Source: Blastomyces gilchristii SLH14081 (lineage: Eukaryota > Ascomycota > Eurotiomycetes > Onygenales > Ajellomycetaceae). Taken from it: 64,000 nt of DNA. This document shows, piece by piece, positions 37,056-49,019 of this stretch. A program made the translations under genes and the position numbers. Numbering within the stretch: the first letter of the stretch is position 1; each line of letters opens with the position of its first letter. Under the pieces are notes generated by a model. The model was not told where the DNA came from. It searched no databases and saw only the letters and a list, made by a program, of their open reading frames with translations. Where the stretch lies: positions 1,497,815 to 1,561,814 of the forward strand of contig NW_003101674.1 of NCBI RefSeq assembly GCF_000003855.2, written 5' to 3'.

Positions 37056-37439
37056 TTTTTAACAAGAATAGTTCATCTTTTTTGAAAAGACTCTTACTTT
37101 TAATTAGAGATATTTCATTTTCCCTGAATTCACTAATCAGTAGATTTATATACTTTTAACTTTTACAAAGTATATTCTCTATTATAAAGAATATCACTCA
37201 TTTTTTTTAATATATTCACAAGAAGCAGAGCTGTCTTGATATAAGTGATACATCTATTACTTCAGAGTTCAGCTCAAGGCTCAGAATCACTCACTCTACT
37301 AGATAACTCATTGATAAAATAATTACTTATTATAAGAAGGTTTCTGAGTTGTAAGATAAGACTGAGATCAGTTTTCATCAGACTATGAAATTTAATACTG
37401 AAATAACAGAAAAGCTTCAGAATAAAGAAAAGCAGAGTT

Positions 37440-38640
37440 AATATTTATCTACAGAATCTGTTTATTTCAACTCAATAAATTCTTCATTATTTCTCACCTC
37501 TGAAATACTGACTTTTAATGATGATCTGAATCAATCTATCTATTACACTGCGGGCAATCTTATAAATTATAAATCTTATATAAATAATACTTTGAAACTA
37601 AATGACTGCAGCTGATATTATATAATGTCTTACTATATCTATCTCTATATAAAGAGATACTATGAGAAATAAGTTGTGAAAATATCAGAAGAAAGTTAAA
37701 TATACTCTAAATATTAAATCAGTAATTATATTTAACAGCTCTAATTATAAAGTCTGATATATTAATATATTAATTAATACAGAAGTTATTAATGAAATTA
37801 ACATTCTATTAAGAACTCAATAAGAATTCTCTTTTACATATTCTATTAATTCTGAGAAGTGAAAGATTTATTTCAAGTCTCTATATAGATATATACTGTC
37901 AACTCTTACTAAAAACATTTAAATTACTATTGAAATCTTAGAAGCTGATAATACTTCAGCTCTATAAAATAAGATTAATATTAAATATATAATATCACTG
38001 ACTGAAGAACATGTTAATATCTTCAAGAAATTGATAAAATTATAAGTTAAGAATGATAATTATCTTACTTTTCAGAGACATTTTTACTATTTTATTATTT
38101 ATCACAAAGAGCTCTGTTAGAGTACTGAAGATATATATCATGATCTTTTTCTTAACAATCTATAAGATTATTAAAGACTGTTTATTAAGATACATCTGAA
38201 TAAGTTTTTCTTCACTGATTAAGAACTCATTATTAATATTAATATTAATAATTTAATAAAGTAACTGATCAACTATATATTCAAGAAGATTATTATCAAG
38301 TAGAAAAAGCAGTCTCAGACTGCTTCTGTGACTGTGAGAAAGAATAAGAATAAAAATAAAAATAAAAACATAGCTGTATGAAAGTACACTCACTGTAAAA
38401 GATATGAATATACTGTTAATAGATATTTCATCTTACACTCTGATAAAAGAAAAAAGAAGATGAATAAGAAGAATGATGATAAAAAGAAAGAGAAGAAAAC
38501 TGACTTAATAAGTTCTCAATCAGCAGTAAATGCAGTAATGATAAAGATTGAGTTCTATTTCTCTTTCACAGTCACTGAAAAACTATTCTCTAGATCTTGA
38601 TATTTAAATACATATATAAGTCTGAATATTACAGATAAGC
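37440..38640 (+). pseudogene. Copia gag with zinc-knuckle remnant and protease site
   Basis: Near 38385 the translation YTHCKRYEYTVNRYF matches the fungal Copia knuckle C-x2-C-x4-H-x4-C with two Cys and the His all changed to Tyr, each explained by one transition. Near 38600 YLNTYISLNIT stands where the protease site LDTGAS-x-x-IT is expected. Upstream is the helical gag body with stops. Confidence 0.7.
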
Positions 38641-38699
38641 TTCATTCTTTTTTAAATATTAAATCTTTTAATAGTAACATCTCTGTCAATTCTGTAATA

Positions 38700-40037
38700 G
38701 AGAGAACTGAGTTTATCAAGAAGATTGAAACTATTATCTTGAAGATTAAGAGTGATAATATTAACTTACAGAATATTCATTATATTTCTAATATTATAGT
38801 TAACCTGCCCTCATTTACAAAGCTTGAAGATCAGGGATTTCAATTTACATTATCTTTCACTATTTTCTTATTTTTCATTTACAGAGCTCTGAATGATATC
38901 ATTTTTTATACAGTTCAGACTGCTCAGAATAACACATATAAGATCACTGAATAAGAGTTCAGTGAGAATTCTAATTTTTTGAGTAAGACAGTCAAGTATA
39001 TTATAATATCTCATGAATATAATTTTGACTGAAAAGTTGTTCTTTCTATAACTGCTGCTACTACTGTTAATAAAAATCATTCTGCAGTTATGAATATAGA
39101 CCTTAAGAATACAAAGATATGAAAGACTCTTTTGAACTGATACTATAATCTCAGTCATATTCATGCTGATGCTATAATTACTATAGCTAAGAATTCTTAT
39201 ACTGAAGTCACAATTAAAGATTCTAGAACTAAGTTGTTTTATAAAGAATATATCAAGACAGGTATAATATGAGATTATTCAAAGACACTGATATATAGAT
39301 TTATTTAACTCATTGAGAAGGTTTATATAAATCTTATAAGCAGTAGATGTACATTGAAAGATTTCTCTGACTATCTCTTAGAGTTTTATCAGAAAATTAA
39401 ATACTGAATACTTATCATCTGTGATGTAACTTATTATTATTAAGTATATTTTTTAAAGTTCAAGAATAAGACAGATTAGAGCTGCTCTTTTAAAAGATAA
39501 TCTCTTTAAGAAGTTCTGAGCAGATGTTCTGAAGACAGTTATTATAATAATTAATAATACTCTTACATCTATAGTTCTTTACAACTTGAAATTTTAGTCT
39601 TCTATTACAGAGACTTCTGAGATTTCAAGTTCATATAAGATTTCTAAATATGCACTTACAAACATCTCACTGAATGTGAGACATTTTCATTAATTAAGTG
39701 TAAAGATTTTTATTCACTTATATGAATCTAAGAAGCCTGTGAATAAGCTTTCTTTATATGCTGATTTCTATCATATCATTGAATTCAGTGACACATTAAT
39801 CTATTATCTATAAAATTCTGAATCTGATAAGATTATTATCAGTAGTGATGTGAGATTTCTGATCACTGAAAAATCAGAACCAGCTATATCTATGACACTC
39901 ACTAATCAGATTACTAAACTGAAACCTGATATTCATCTGATTAATGATGAAGATACTTCTGACATTGATAATCTGAATTCTACACAATTATGACCCGCGA
40001 AATCACTGACTATATGTACTTCAAGCTCTGTTACAGA
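38700..40037 (+). pseudogene. Copia pre-integrase and integrase region, decayed
   Basis: The frame at 38739-38954 (LQNIHYISNIIVNLPSFTKL) matches the segment between protease and integrase in Copia polyproteins (pattern L.nVlyvP.l..NLlS...L). The integrase region to 40030 is full of stops and assigned by order. It ends at the MITE 4 target site GTTACAGA. Confidence 0.6.
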
Positions 40038-41057
40038 TGGACTGGCCGCTGGGATTATGAATTTCACATTTGGTCTCATTTGATCTGATCTCATACATTT
40101 CTTGATGTGAATCCCGCTGGGACTAGTCATTAAAACAACATGTAAAGTGACTATATATAGACTGGCCGCCGGGACCATGAATTTCATGTTTGGTTCCATT
40201 TGGTCTGATCTCATACATTTCTTGGCGTGAATCCTGCTGGGACTAGTCATCAAAAAAACATGCAAAGTGACTATATATCAGATCTTAAAATGAAATCATG
40301 ACTTGAAAAAAATGAGAAAGTGGTCCCATTTGGTCCCATTTAGTCCCATTCTTGATATAAAGTTACTATTTTTAGACATTTTAAGGTTATTTTTAGACTA
40401 TTTTTAATTTTTAAAAAAGTAACGCTTTTTGGTAATGCTCAAATGAGATTTAAAGTCATTTAAAGCAATAAAAATAATTTAAATTGAGAAGTGGAAATCA
40501 TGATCTCATTTGAAAAATGTGATAAGAGTAGACAGTAAGTCTCACTGAGACAGTATGAAACTACTATTTAATGTTAAAACTGTGTAATGGGATCAGTTGA
40601 ATTGGTAATGAGACTATCAAAAAATCTGGTCCTGGTCTCAGACACGGTCACACGGTCAGTCTAACTATATATGAGATCTTAAAATAAAACCATGACTTGA
40701 AACAAATGAGAAAGTGGTCTCATTTGATCTCATTTAGTCCTATTCTTGGCATAAAGTTACTATTTTTAAACATTTTAAGGTTTTTTTTAGACTATTTTTA
40801 ATTTTTTAAAAAGTAACACTTTTTAGTAATGCTCAAATGAGATTTAAAGTCATTTAAAGCAATAAAAATAATTTAAATTGAGAAGTGGAAATCATGATCT
40901 CATTTGAAAAATGTGACAAGACTAGACAGTAAGTCTCACTGAAACAGTATGAGACTACTATCTAATGTTAAAACTGTGTAATAAAATCAGTCGAATTGGT
41001 AATGAAACTATCAAAAAATCTGGTCCTGATCTCAGACACGGTCACACGGTCAGTCTA
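40038..41057 (+). mobile_element. hAT MITE 4, itself split by MITE 5
   Basis: Outer pieces 40038-40157 and 40664-41057, flanked by perfect GTTACAGA duplications (40030-40037 and 41058-41065). The left end reads TGGACTGGCCGC and the right end CACGGTCAGTCTA. Without the inserted MITE and its duplication the length is about 506 bp, as in the others. Confidence 0.93.
40158..40663 (+). mobile_element. hAT MITE 5 (506 bp), least mutated copy, nested in MITE 4
   Basis: Flanked by perfect ACTATATA at 40150-40157 and 40664-40671. Ends TAGACTGGCCGCCGGGACC and GACACGGTCACACGGTCAGTCTA. It keeps GTCCCATTTGGTCCC and GTAACGCT words lost in other copies and so serves as the best reference for the family. 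Confidence 0.95.
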
Positions 41058-41065
41058 GTTACAGA

Positions 41066-42339
41066 TAATCTTCTGAAATTCTATAAGAATGTCATATCTC
41101 AGTCAGAAGAGATAGAAGATTATTGAAAGAAGTTTATACAATACAAGATTACTGATCTGAAGAGATATAATATATGAAGTTTAATCTTCAGATCTGATAT
41201 TCTGAAGAGTGAATCAATCACTTCAGACTGTTAAGTGTTTCTTGAGAAAGATAGGCTCACAGATCTGAATACTGATTCTGATAATATTCTTAGAAAATCA
41301 TATTGAATGATTTGTAATAACTAATATAAGAAGAGTTCTAGAGAAGAGATCTATACTTCTGTTATCACAGATACTGTTAATTATATTCTTTTTATCATAG
41401 TAGTACTACACAGTTAAACACTTTATTAAGTGAATATAGTGATGATATATCTGTATAAGTGTCTTGCTAAGAAGGTCTATATAAGATAACTCACTGAATT
41501 TGAGACAGATTCACTGAAAATGCTTGTCTATATAATTGAGAGTAGTTTATACAGTCTGAACTCTGTCATGAAGATCTGATATAATTTCTTAACAGCTCTG
41601 TTAAGTGATCTTGAATTTGTAATCAGTGTCTATGATTCAGCACTCTGATATTATACATTCAGATATCATCTCTATATGATAATCTATGTTCACAATCTTA
41701 ACATTATATCTGAAGTTGCTGAGAATGCTGATTGACTAGTGAGTATACTTAGTGAGAAATTGAAAGTCAAGAATCTACACTAATTAACTAAGTATTTAAG
41801 TATGAAAGTCAATTATTCTGACAGAGGAATTGATTTGACACATTGTCAATATATTAAATGTCTTATTAAAGATTTCTATCTTGATAATACTGTTGTTGTT
41901 AAAACATTGATGAAGAATGAATTCTACATTGATAATTTCTCAATATCTGAGAAAGAGACTGATTTCACAATTCAGTGATATTAATATAATGTGAGCTGCT
42001 TGCAATATCTTGCAGTTAAAACACATTCTGATATCACTCACACTGCCATGCTACTCACTCAACAGAACATTGATTCAACATCTTAATATTGAAAGACTCT
42101 GTTACATGTTATACATTCTTTGAAAGACACAATGAATTTGAGCATTTTCTACAGACGCGGCTCATATGAGAGGTCCGTTTTCACTGATTCTTTCATTCTC
42201 ACTGATTCTTCCGTTCTCACTGATTCGTCCGTTCTCACTGATTCTTCTCTTCTCACTGATTCTTCCGTTCTCACTGATTCATTCATTTTCATCAATTCTT
42301 CTTTTCCCTCTGATTTCCCTGATGATTTCTACTTACTCT
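41066..42339 (+). pseudogene. Copia reverse transcriptase and start of RNase H
   Basis: RT blocks at about 41460-41700 read KKVYIR...ESSLYSLNSVMKIWYNFL, following the Copia pattern (vykL.kslYGLKQA...Wy), and then IIYVHNLNII where YVDDllI is expected, so the active-site Asp pair is lost. About 41980-42150 gives the Copia block Y...CLQYLAVKTHSDI...HTAMLL, then HWK-like and LHVI.SLKDT. Stops throughout except the last 70 codons. Confidence 0.8.
42182..42307. repeat. 18-bp minisatellite encoding TDSSVL repeats in Copia RNase H
   Basis: Seven units of CACTGATTCTTCCGTTCT-type sequence. The frame at 42120-42347 reads through them without a stop (TDSFIL, TDSSVL x2, TDSSLL, TDSSVL, TDSFIF). They lie between the SLKDTMNLSIFYRRG block and the NYSDSDWAG-type block that follows MITE 6, a place where intact Copia RNase H has no such insert. 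Confidence 0.85.
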
Positions 42340-42845
42340 TAGACTGACCGCTGAGACTATGAATTTTATGTTTAATTTCATTTGATCTGATCTCATACAT
42401 TTCTTGATGTGAATCCCGCTGAGACTAATCATTAAAAAAACATGCAAAGTGACAATATATCAAATCTCAAAATAAGATCATGACTTAGAAAAAATAAGAA
42501 AGTGATCTCATTTGATCTCATTTAGTCTCATTCTTAGCATAAAGTTACTATTTTTAGACATTTGAATTTTTTTTTTAGCCTATTTTTAATTTTTTAAAAA
42601 GTAGCACTTTTTGATAATACTCAAATATGATTTAAAGTCATTTAAAGCAATAAAAATAATTTAAATTGAGAAGTGAAAATCATGATCTCATTTGAAAAAT
42701 GTGACAAGAGTAGACAGTAAGTCTTACTGAAACAGTATGAAACTACTATATAATCTTAAAATTATGTAATGAGATCAGTTGAATTGATAATAAGACTATC
42801 AAATATTCTGATCCTGGTCTCAGACATGGTTACACGGTCAGTCTA
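42340..42845 (+). mobile_element. hAT MITE 6 (506 bp) with perfect 8-bp duplication
   Basis: Flanked by CTTACTCT at 42332-42339 and 42846-42853. Ends TAGACTGACCGCTGAG and TACACGGTCAGTCTA. Aligned with MITE 5 most differences are transitions, with GGCC to GACC, GGG to GAG and CCC to CTC frequent. Confidence 0.93.
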
Positions 42846-43418
42846 CTTACTCTTCAACTACTCGGATTCCGATTGAGCAGGCCTCTTGAATAATGATAGA
42901 AAATTGACATTCAGCTATGTTTTTAAGTATACAGACAGCTCAATTTCATAGCATTCAGTAAAGCAATCTTGTGTATCTCTACATTTCAATGAGACTGAAT
43001 ATATGACTCTTGATAAGACAGTCTGTGAAGTAACATGAATTCAAAATCTCATGATTGAGCTTAGCTTCATTATCACATCTTTGATACAGATTCTTAATAA
43101 TAATAAGAGTGTCATAGATCTTATAAAGATGACAGCTATTACAGTCTGAAATAAGTATATTAATATACATTTTCATTTTTCACATTGACAGTTGAATCAG
43201 AGAATCATCAATTTGAAATATATTCTTACTACTTAGATGATAGTGAATAAGGTCACTAAATCTCTAAACACTGTGATATTTATAAAATTCATGATTTTAC
43301 TAGGTCTTACAGGCAGAAAAGCTAGAAATGCTTAATTTTACATTTGTATTCAGTTTTGACAGACTATCTTGATGAATTGAGCGTTTTTATATATAATTCT
43401 TGTTATCTTGAGAGAGAG
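42846..43418 (+). pseudogene. Copia RNase H, C-terminal part
   Basis: Resumes after MITE 6 with NYSDSD then a stop where Trp is expected in SDADWAGD, followed by YVFKY...SIS, VKQSCVSL...NETEYMTL, the NNKSVIDL block and IDI/INIHFHF where KHIDIRYHF is usual. These are standard C-terminal Copia RNase H motifs in order. Confidence 0.8.
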
Positions 43419-43504
43419 TGTTGACTGTTACAGCTGTTACAGTTAGCTATTTCACTAGATCACGTGACTCATCACTATATTATACTCTTGTAGATAGATT
43501 TATC
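43419..43504 (+). repeat. Copia 3' LTR, truncated by hAT copy B
   Basis: Matches 27988-28068 with many transitions (TTACGGCCGTTGCGG to TTACAGCTGTTACAG). It is interrupted after GATTTATC, the left 8-bp flank of hAT copy B. The rest of the LTR is not found in the window. Confidence 0.85.
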
Positions 43505-44670
43505 TAAACTGACCGCTGAGACCATGAATTTCACATTTGATTTCATTTGATCTGATCTCATACATTTCTTGATGTGAGTCTCACCAGGACCAAGTCTCAA
43601 AAAAATCTGAAAATGAATCATTTCTGAGAGAAATGATGTGAAAAATAATCTGATTTAATTCAAGAACAGTGAAATGAGAGTAATTTCTCAGAATAAACTA
43701 TGAAAGATAATCATTCTTTCAAAATCAGAATGAGACTGAGACTGAAGATCAAATTCAGTCTCATTCAGTTCATTCAGTGATTGCTTATATAATCAGAATT
43801 TGATAATGATTATTGATAATACTCATGAAATAACTAAATATATTCTTGTGCAAGTTTATTCTTTACTTTCTTATGAAAACTACACTTCTCTGATATACTG
43901 TGATCAGAGGTATTAAACTGTCTGATAATTCTATGTTTTACAATCATGAGTTTCTTGATTATTTCTTCTTATAATTGTTCTTAGTGATAGTGATAAATAT
44001 CTTAGCTTGAGTTGAACTTTCACTTCATTCTCACCTCTGTCAATGAAATTGTCAGAATATCACATATCATCAGTGTAACAGTTGAATATATACTCTTAAT
44101 AATTTTTCATAACTCTAGAATTGATTTAATATGTAAATTTGTTGAATTATCTTGAAGATAGTGATCAAATTCAGTTTTACAAGTATGTAGTTTTGCCTGA
44201 TTTTCAGTTGTAATTAATGTATGTAAGTTCTGTTTCAAAGTTAGTATTATAGTTCTATGTGATATGAAGTGTTATCAAAGATTGTTACTTACTAGAGAAT
44301 TGTATTTCACTGTCTTCACATCTCTAATATCTGCTCATTCAAATCTGTGATAGTTGACATTGTAGTAGTCTCAGGCTAATTTGACATATGAGTCTTATTT
44401 CTTCTCTGTTCAATCTTAAGAAGTGTAGATGTTAACTCAATGAGAGAGATCTAGTAGAGCTGCTAGAGCATAGTACTCTGTAAAAGATTGTTCAGTTTTA
44501 CTGTAGTAATATGCCAGTTTATTTCTTACAGTAATAATAGCCTGTGCTATAGCATTATCTCAGACTGAATTTCTTTTTAAGTGATTCAACTGCTTCTCAA
44601 GATGAGTAAATAAACTGTTATACACTCATCAGACTGACTGCAGCATTGGTGTATAAGTGATTGAGACTGT
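43505..44670 (-). mobile_element. hAT copy B, right-end part, reversed
   Basis: Begins TAAACTGACCGCTGAG (terminal G changed to A) and matches the reverse complement of 7860-9014 of copy A, including the C-terminal transposase part. Interrupted by LINE copy 2 at GTGATTGAGACTGT (44657-44670). The copy continues at 52273 and 59870. Confidence 0.9.
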
Positions 44671-44989
44671 TATTATTATTATTATTCTTCAATTATAGAT
44701 GTAAACAGTCAGAGACTATGACATCTATCTGAGAACTTTTAGTTCTCGGGGTTTTTCCTATATCTGTAAAGTTAACTATTATACATTCATCAATTTCAGA
44801 TATACAAAATCAGAAAATTCCAGCTGAGAATACTAAAACTGTTTACAAATTGCAGTGTTTTAACATCTTCTGATACTTTGAAATCATTTGACAATATCAT
44901 CACAAAGGAAAAGAGATCACAGTCTTAAATATAGACACATTAAATAGATAGATAGAAAGAAATTGAAAGAAAAAGATAAAGTAAAGAGA

Positions 44990-47900
44990 GACTGTAATAA
45001 AACAAATTATTAAAAGATAGTATATAGCTGTTTTAACAGACTATATCTGATTGATTTTCTTCTCTTCATATTCAGATATTTCTGAATTTAGTCATTTTCT
45101 TGTAGCTGCTTGAGTTTCTGATAGAAAGTCTATTAAGTATTTAATTCCTGTCTCAGTTGAGAATAAGAATCTCATATTTAATTGATTTAAATCATACTTC
45201 TCTTTCAATCTGACTCTGAGACTATTGTATAATGCACAGTGCACTACAATATACTCAGAATTCTCATTTACATTGCAGAATGAGCATTCTATTGAGTTAA
45301 ATCTATCATTAAATCTTTGTATATAAGATTTGAAATAGCCATGTCCTAGTTTCAGCTGTATTATAGATGAGAATATTTTCTTTTTACATTTAATTGAACA
45401 AGATTTTCACTTGAGTTTTATTTCAAATATTAAATAATGTGTACTCTTCTTTTATTTCTGCCAGTCTTTATTTCACTTATCTAAACAAGATTCTTTTATT
45501 TTTCTCTTTATAAAAGATCAGGACACAATTTTTTGAATAGATCTCCTTAATTCTGCACTCTTTTTTACAGCTGAATCAGCCAATTCATTATCATGAATAT
45601 TCATATAAGCAGAAACTCAGTGTAGATGAATTATCAGCTTTAATATTCTTCTCTTTTGAATTTTCAAAACAGAGTTTAAGATCAGTTCAAGATTCATTTG
45701 ATCAGTATAAATCTGACTATTTCTAAGTCTTTTTAAAGCAGCTTGACTATCAGAGAATTTTCATATCTCTTTCAAACTATTTTCTCTTTTATAAGATTTT
45801 ATTTCAATGAGTTTAAAAGCTTTCACTATTACAAATAGTTCAGCATCAAAGACTTCAGATTCACAGCCTAAATTTCAGAAATCTGAGATAAAATTAATAT
45901 TATCTTCAGTATAAGCAATGTCTGTGTCTAATCTACTCAAATTCTCATTTTTCAAGTCATCTGAATAAATCAGAATAGAGTCTTTTATATTAATTGTAGA
46001 AATTCTCTTCAAATACTATTCATATTCTTTCTCTTTAGATAGTTCACTTATTTGTAAGTTTATAAGAGATTCAAGCTTTTCTCTTCAGAGAGATAACTTC
46101 TCATGATCAACTTTTTCAACATTTAAAGAAGAAAATTGATTTTTAATCAGAGACTATAGTCTGTACAGTTGAGAAAACATTTTCTTTAAAGAATTATTTT
46201 CATTTTAATCAAGAAATCTATTTCAATCCAGTTGATTTTCAGAGTTAATTGATGAAAATGAAGAAGAGACTCTTTCTCTGATTATATGATTTAAGCTCAT
46301 CTTTATAACTCTCAGAGCATAGTTCATACAGGTCTTTTCAAATCTAATAGCAGGAGAGGGAATTGAAGCTTCAATTTTCATTACTTTAATAGAAGATGAT
46401 TTGAATGCTCTCAGAATTCTTCTCAAGACTCTGTTTTACAGACTTTGAAAGAGTTCAGTGAAATTCTCTTGATTATTTCATCAAACTTGAACTTCATAAT
46501 CAGCTACTGATGTAATACAGGCTATATATAACTGTCTCATAGCCTGGAAGAATAGACCTCTCTCTGTATTTGATAGTCTGATTATGTTGTTCAATAGTCT
46601 TTCTGTCTTAACAGTTCTTTGTTGAATATGATATTTAAAATTCAACTTGAAGTTTAATTATACTTCTAATTATTTGATATTTACACTGGGTTTAATCTCT
46701 CTATTTAAAAGAGTTAGAGATAGTTCTTTCTCATTGAATCTAGAAAAGAAATGAATTAACTCAGTTTTATTCATATTAAATTAAATTTGATTGATATCTG
46801 CTCTAATAAAGATTTTCTTTACAGCTTGTTCAATCACTTTTAAATTCTCTTTAATAGTTTTTGAGCTGTAGACTAGATCAATATTATTCACATAACTCAG
46901 AGATTGCACTATTCTCATATTTCTATTTTTGAATAGATATGCAGTGTGTATTGCAAATAAAATAAATAAGATTGTAGATTCTTGTGATACTTCTATTTTT
47001 ATCTCAGTCTTGTCTTATTTCATTTCATCAAAGAAAAGTTGTATAATTCTTTTAGATATAAAACAGTTAACTCATTTTATTAGAGAAAGTGACAGTTTTA
47101 ACATCTTCAAAGTCTGAATTAACTTTGACTTTGAAATATGATCAAATGCTTCTTTTATATCAATAAAAGCTGCAGTTGAGACCAGATCTTCATACTTTGC
47201 TATTTGAATATCATGAATAACTGAGAGAATAGTGTCAATTGTAGAACACTGTTTTCGATCTCTTATTTATTCACTGAATAAAAGAGAATTACTGATAGAG
47301 CTTATAAAAGATAGTTAAGTAGCTATTATTTTTAATAAAACCTTTTCTAGACAGTTTAATAGAGATATTACTCTATATAATTTGAGAATTGAAGTTTTTC
47401 TATTAGATTTTATAAGAATCACTTCAGTGACTTCTCTTCAGCATTCAGAATAATATTCATTTTTCAAGAGATTAAAAAAGAGCTCAAAATATTCATTCTT
47501 TAAGTAGAAGTATATATTTTGAATAATTAAGTGATTAATTGAATCAGGCTCTGCAGCAGTTTTAACTGAACTTGAGAAGATAGCTGACTCTAATTCATCT
47601 TGAGTAAGATCAGATCATTCCCAGTCATTTTCATCAATATAGTTGAGAAGTGACATATTCTCTTTCTCTGAATCTGAATCTGATAAGTTTTGAAAGAGAG
47701 TTCTTATAAAAGCTTGATATTTTTTCTCAAAAGAGTTTGCTGTATATGATTCATTCTGAAACTCATATTCTAAGGTTGAAAGTTTTACTACACTTCTTAT
47801 TTTAGTATTGTTAAAAGCTTTAAAAACTTTCTGTTCTTATGCTTCTTCAAGAAATTTATTTCAGCAGTCTGTTTTAGCTCTTTTAATATCTGAAAAATAT

Positions 47901-48997
47901 TCATTTCTGACAGCTTTGAACTCTTTATCAGAAATTATATCATTCTTTCAATCTCTTCTAGCAGTAGTCAATTATTTTCTTTTAGATATGATATTCTCAT
48001 TCTATTAAGATTTTGAATACTCAGAAGACTTTCTCTTTGAAATATTATCTTTAACACTTGCTAGAATAATAGATATAATGAGCTTCACTCTATTCTCAAG
48101 CATTTCATTTGAGATATCATGACCAGGATTTCAATATAGCTCACTCTGTCTTTCAGATTTTAACAGTTTTATACTTTCTTCAACTGTCTTTCAGTCAGCT
48201 TTTTCAAAGTTAAACTGATTAGAGAGAAGAGAATTTTCACTCATTTATTTCTCACTCAGTTCAATATCAAATTGAATAATCTCATGATCTGATTCTGATG
48301 TCTCATTTGAATTAATAAATCAGTTTATAAGTCTTTTTTTCATCAGATTTTGTGATATAAAGATTAGATTTATAATAGATTTCTGTTTCATATCTTTTCT
48401 AAAGAATGTTTATTAATCAGACTTGTTAACTAAATCTATTGAATGCTTAAAGATTCATTCAATCAGATTATCAGCTCTTACTACTCTTTTACATTCTGAA
48501 TTTCATCAGAAATGATGTGTATTGAAATCTTCTATAATTATAGAGTTTCTTGATAAAGTTATGTTCAGAAACTCTCTATTAATTGTTCAGATATTATTAT
48601 TTTTCTTCAATGACTTTTCATTATAGATATTTATGAGCTGTATAGTATCAAAGTTATTCTCTTTATATATAATATCATCGACCAGAATATCAGGGTCAGA
48701 CATGATATTAAATCTTAGATTAAATTAATATCTTGATCTCTTTCTTTCATAGATCACTACTCTTGACTTTATCTCAGACTTTTAAGATATAAAGCAGTAG
48801 TAGCTTAAATGAGAAATGATATATTTTTACTCAGCATTAAAATTCAGCTTCTAAAGCAGTATAAAATCAACTTTTTATTCAAATGCAATTTGAAAATAAG
48901 AATAAATATAATTTGAGTTTCTATTCACATTATTTTGAATAAATGTGATTTTTGAAGATTTTTTAAACTTTTCTTATTATTTTTATTGTATATTCAT
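44990..48997 (-). pseudogene. LINE ORF2: endonuclease, reverse transcriptase, RNase H, decayed
   Basis: The start is taken at the ATG at 48997. Endonuclease: ITFIQNNVNR (about 48940), IEDFNTHHF (about 48520; family GDFNxHH) and SDHEIIQFDIE (about 48270; family SDHxxI). RT: AAFIDIKEAFDHISKSKL (about 47150) and YVNNID at 46877-46894, where the catalytic YVDD/FADD is expected. RNase H: DAELFVIVKAFKLIE (about 45800), DSQAALKRL and NIHDNELAD (about 45580). A C-terminal Cys/His segment (CSFCNVN...IVVHC) is at about 45240-45290. In intact elements ORF2 nicks target DNA and copies the RNA in place. Several stops and active-site Asp-to-Asn changes make it dead. Confidence 0.85.
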
Positions 48998-49019
48998 ACT
49001 AAAAGAGAGTAGAGTAGAA

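Larger units (their letters stand above)
37056..43418 (+). mobile_element. Copia retrotransposon internal region
   Basis: The order gag with zinc knuckle, protease, integrase, RT, RNase H (integrase before RT) defines Copia/Pseudoviridae-type elements. It is interrupted by MITE 4 (holding MITE 5) and MITE 6; removing them and one copy of each 8-bp duplication restores the alignment to Copia domains. A purine tract (GAGAGAGAG) immediately precedes the 3' LTR. GC content is very low before 41000, which suggests an older insertion than the elements inside it. Confidence 0.9.

Noticed and set aside
39933..40265. 110-codon minus-strand frame with two repeats
   Set aside because: The duplicated part is the antisense of MITEs 4 and 5; the frame crosses transposon junctions.
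42182..42307. CRISPR-like periodic repeat
   Set aside because: Units are contiguous with no spacers, in a eukaryotic retrotransposon.
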